Source: Leptospira neocaledonica (GTDB taxonomy: Bacteria; Spirochaetota; Leptospiria; Leptospirales; Leptospiraceae). From it: a DNA stretch of 64,000 nucleotides. Made by a program: the position numbers and the translations under genes. The stretch lies in contig NZ_NPEA01000002.1 of assembly GCF_002812205.1 (NCBI RefSeq), forward strand, positions 124,001 through 188,000. The letters run 5' to 3'. The notes beneath the pieces were generated by a model. That model was given only the letters and a program-made list of their open reading frames with translations. It did no database searches and was not told where the DNA came from. This document shows positions 62,337-64,000 of the stretch, in pieces (position 1 is the first letter of the stretch; each line of letters begins with the position of its first letter).

Positions 62337-64000
62337 TCGGCTTTAAATTCAGACTTATACTCGCTTTATCTTTTATATTTTCCGTTTCAATACTTCTTTT
62401 AGAACCGTATTTTCCTTCGGGGATTTTTTATAAGTCTAGATTGGAGTCCGTATTTTCTTCCTTTAATAAAGAGATCTTAGAGTTAGAAAAAAAGATCAGA
62501 GAATCAGATCCGGAAGAATTGGATGTGAATAATCTATTCCTTCCTGTAAAAAACTTTTTATCATGGGATCCGAATCTTAAAAATACCCCGAACCTGGAAT
62601 TTTCAGGAGATAAGGAAAGATACTTATTATCCCAAGCCTGGGAAGGAAAGACTAGTCGTTTTCTTTCTCTGGAGAATGAGCCGGTTCTATTTGTTCCTTT
62701 ATACTCAAAATCAATCGCGGTGCTTGCTGTATTAGATAAGGAAAAATTTAAAATTTCCTTAGATGATAAAACGGAATATTTTGTCCCGGAACCGAGATTA
62801 GGTATATTCCAAGATTGGGAAGAAAAAGGGGACAAAACGGATCCTAGAAAAATTTCGGAAGAAGTTCTAAAGTCAATGAAGGACGGAGGAAATGACTTCA
62901 AAGAAATTCGTCTAGGAGATAAATTATATAGAGCCTATTACGCATTTTATCCGGATGATAAGATAGGTTTTATCCAAGGGATTTTGCTATTAGTTCCTTT
63001 TGAACGTAATATTTTCCTAATATTATTTCCTGTCTTTTTCGGATTATTATTCCTTTTGGATGCGTGTATCCTTTTGGTCCGAAAAAGTAAGTCCTCTTCT
63101 TCTTATGCAAAAGCAGATGTATCTAATCTTATCCAAATTCTTTCTAAAAGGATAGAAGAGACTAATTTTAAACAGGTCGAAGCTGCAAAATTACCCGAGT
63201 TACCGGAAGTTCCGGAGATTGTAACCATTCCTCCCGTTTTGGAGACTAAACCTACTGCAAGTGGTACATTCTATGTCCTGCCCTTCGATCTGCCTGGAGA
63301 TTCTTTTTTAACTCCTAAGTTTTTAAGAGAGAAGAAGGAACCGATCCATATTGAAAGAGAAGTTGTATCCGCTCCTTCTGCTGTATCCGTTGTGGAAATG
63401 CCGGAGGCTCTGCAGAAAAAAAGAGACTCTATCTTCACAGATGAACTAGCAAGGTTGGTGGAAAAGGTAAAATCAACTTCCCCTGAAATCCCTGCTATAG
63501 AAATTTCGGATCGTCCTAAGGATTCAGGACTCTTAGCAAAAGCGCTCAGAGTGACTGGACTTGCTGAAATCGGTTTGAAGGCTGCGAGAGGTCTTGCTCC
63601 TCAACATAAATCTAGATTTTTCCTGTGGGCAAGAGCTTGGTGGGGAATTCGCAAAACGGACCCGAATGAAGAACTTCCTCTTTCCGAAAAATTCAGGACT
63701 TGGTTAGATAAACAACCTATCCGTGAAAAAAGAAAAATTTTAGAAGTTTTAGACGAAATTCATCAGGGATTGGACTCTCCAGTTTCTTCTTTATTAAAAT
63801 ATTATCTAACGATATTTTCTTCTCTTCATCTAAAATCTTTTAGTATTCATTTTTACGATAGAAGAAGGGGAGCCTATCTTCCTGTTGTGTCTTACGGCTT
63901 ACAACCCTATAGCCGTCAGAATATGATCTTTTTATACGGGGACCAATTCTTAGGAAAAGAAATGGGTGATGTTTCTATCATAGATGTTACGGAAGAAAGA
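62333..64000 (+). CDS. Sensor-like membrane protein, 3' end outside the window
   Basis: The frame starts at ATG (62333), overlapping the previous stop, and stays open to the last base (556 codons seen). It has an N-terminal helix (about 8-25), an extracytoplasmic domain, a second helix (about 222-245, NIFLILFPVFFGLLFLLDACILLV), a long linker, then a helical region and, near residues 500-556, a stretch that looks like the beginning of a GAF-type domain (SFSIHFYDRRRGAYLPVVSYG). It may be a signalling protein; any output domain lies beyond the window. Confidence 0.65.
   Translation, partial: MIGFKFRLILALSFIFSVSILLLEPYFPSGIFYKSRLESVFSSFNKEILELEKKIRESDPEELDVNNLFLPVKNFLSWDPNLKNTPNLEFSGDKERYLLSQAWEGKTSRFLSLENEPVLFVPLYSKSIAVLAVLDKEKFKISLDDKTEYFVPEPRLGIFQDWEEKGDKTDPRKISEEVLKSMKDGGNDFKEIRLGDKLYRAYYAFYPDDKIGFIQGILLLVPFERNIFLILFPVFFGLLFLLDACILLVRKSKSSSSYAKADVSNLIQILSKRIEETNFKQVEAAKLPELPEVPEIVTIPPVLETKPTASGTFYVLPFDLPGDSFLTPKFLREKKEPIHIEREVVSAPSAVSVVEMPEALQKKRDSIFTDELARLVEKVKSTSPEIPAIEISDRPKDSGLLAKALRVTGLAEIGLKAARGLAPQHKSRFFLWARAWWGIRKTDPNEELPLSEKFRTWLDKQPIREKRKILEVLDEIHQGLDSPVSSLLKYYLTIFSSLHLKSFSIHFYDRRRGAYLPVVSYGLQPYSRQNMIFLYGDQFLGKEMGDVSIIDVTEER

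Overview
The window looks like chromosomal DNA of a Leptospira species. Signs are a moderately AT-rich spirochaete-like composition, frequent TTG/GTG starts, a relaxed lipobox in a predicted lipoprotein, beta-oxidation genes, and many lineage-specific membrane, TPR and repeat proteins. Base composition suggests one of the higher-GC Leptospira clades, but this is only an impression. I see no rRNA, tRNA, CRISPR array, insertion sequence or prophage.

Region by region. 1-5304 (+): the end of a beta-propeller-like protein, then a tight three-gene unit: a soluble SPFH/Band 7 protein, a diverged NAD-kinase-like enzyme, and a protein fusing an isochorismatase-like domain, a small-molecule-kinase-like domain and a dual-specificity phosphatase. 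5316-11366 (-): an ankyrin-repeat exported protein coupled to a TlpA-like thioredoxin, a small membrane protein, and a thiolase plus 3-hydroxyacyl-CoA dehydrogenase operon. 11767-16004 (+): an ammonium transporter fused to a class III adenylate cyclase, a lysine-rich histone H1-like protein, a 3D-domain (MltA-like) exported protein and a YdjM-like membrane hydrolase. 16083-17439 (+): a visibly AT-richer two-gene cassette of a class III cyclase-like protein and a Panacea (SocA-like) antitoxin-type protein. 17502-26249: an M48 peptidase, then the aerobic respiration block: ctaA/ctaB for heme A on the minus strand, divergent from a small membrane protein, a Sco copper chaperone and caa3-type oxidase subunits II, I and III.

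26411-31197 (+): a SPOR-like membrane protein, CarD, a PIN-TRAM protein with an RG-rich tail, ATP-dependent PEP carboxykinase and a phasin-like protein. 31256-35572 (-): a four-gene unit of an ECF-like sigma factor, a putative regulator, a CHAT protease and a YkgJ-like cysteine-cluster protein. 35607-43562: an M23 peptidase, an orphan histidine-kinase-like protein, dnaE, a GNAT acetyltransferase and gatB. 43679-48210: a ParA-like ATPase with a membrane partner, a MORN-type lipoprotein and three membrane proteins. 48346-53899 (+): LolE/LolD-type ABC transporter genes, a single-chain McsA-McsB-like protein, and clpC. 53973-64000: TPR proteins, mtaB, a methyltransferase, a modular exported protein with a TPR partner, an alkaline-phosphatase-fold enzyme, and two overlapping sensor-like membrane proteins, the last cut by the window end.

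The strongest candidates for undescribed biology are the cyclase-Panacea cassette, the SPFH/NAD-kinase-like/three-domain operon, the fused McsA-McsB-like gene beside clpC, and the sigma factor-CHAT operon. All functions are inferred from motifs read by eye; no database search was run.
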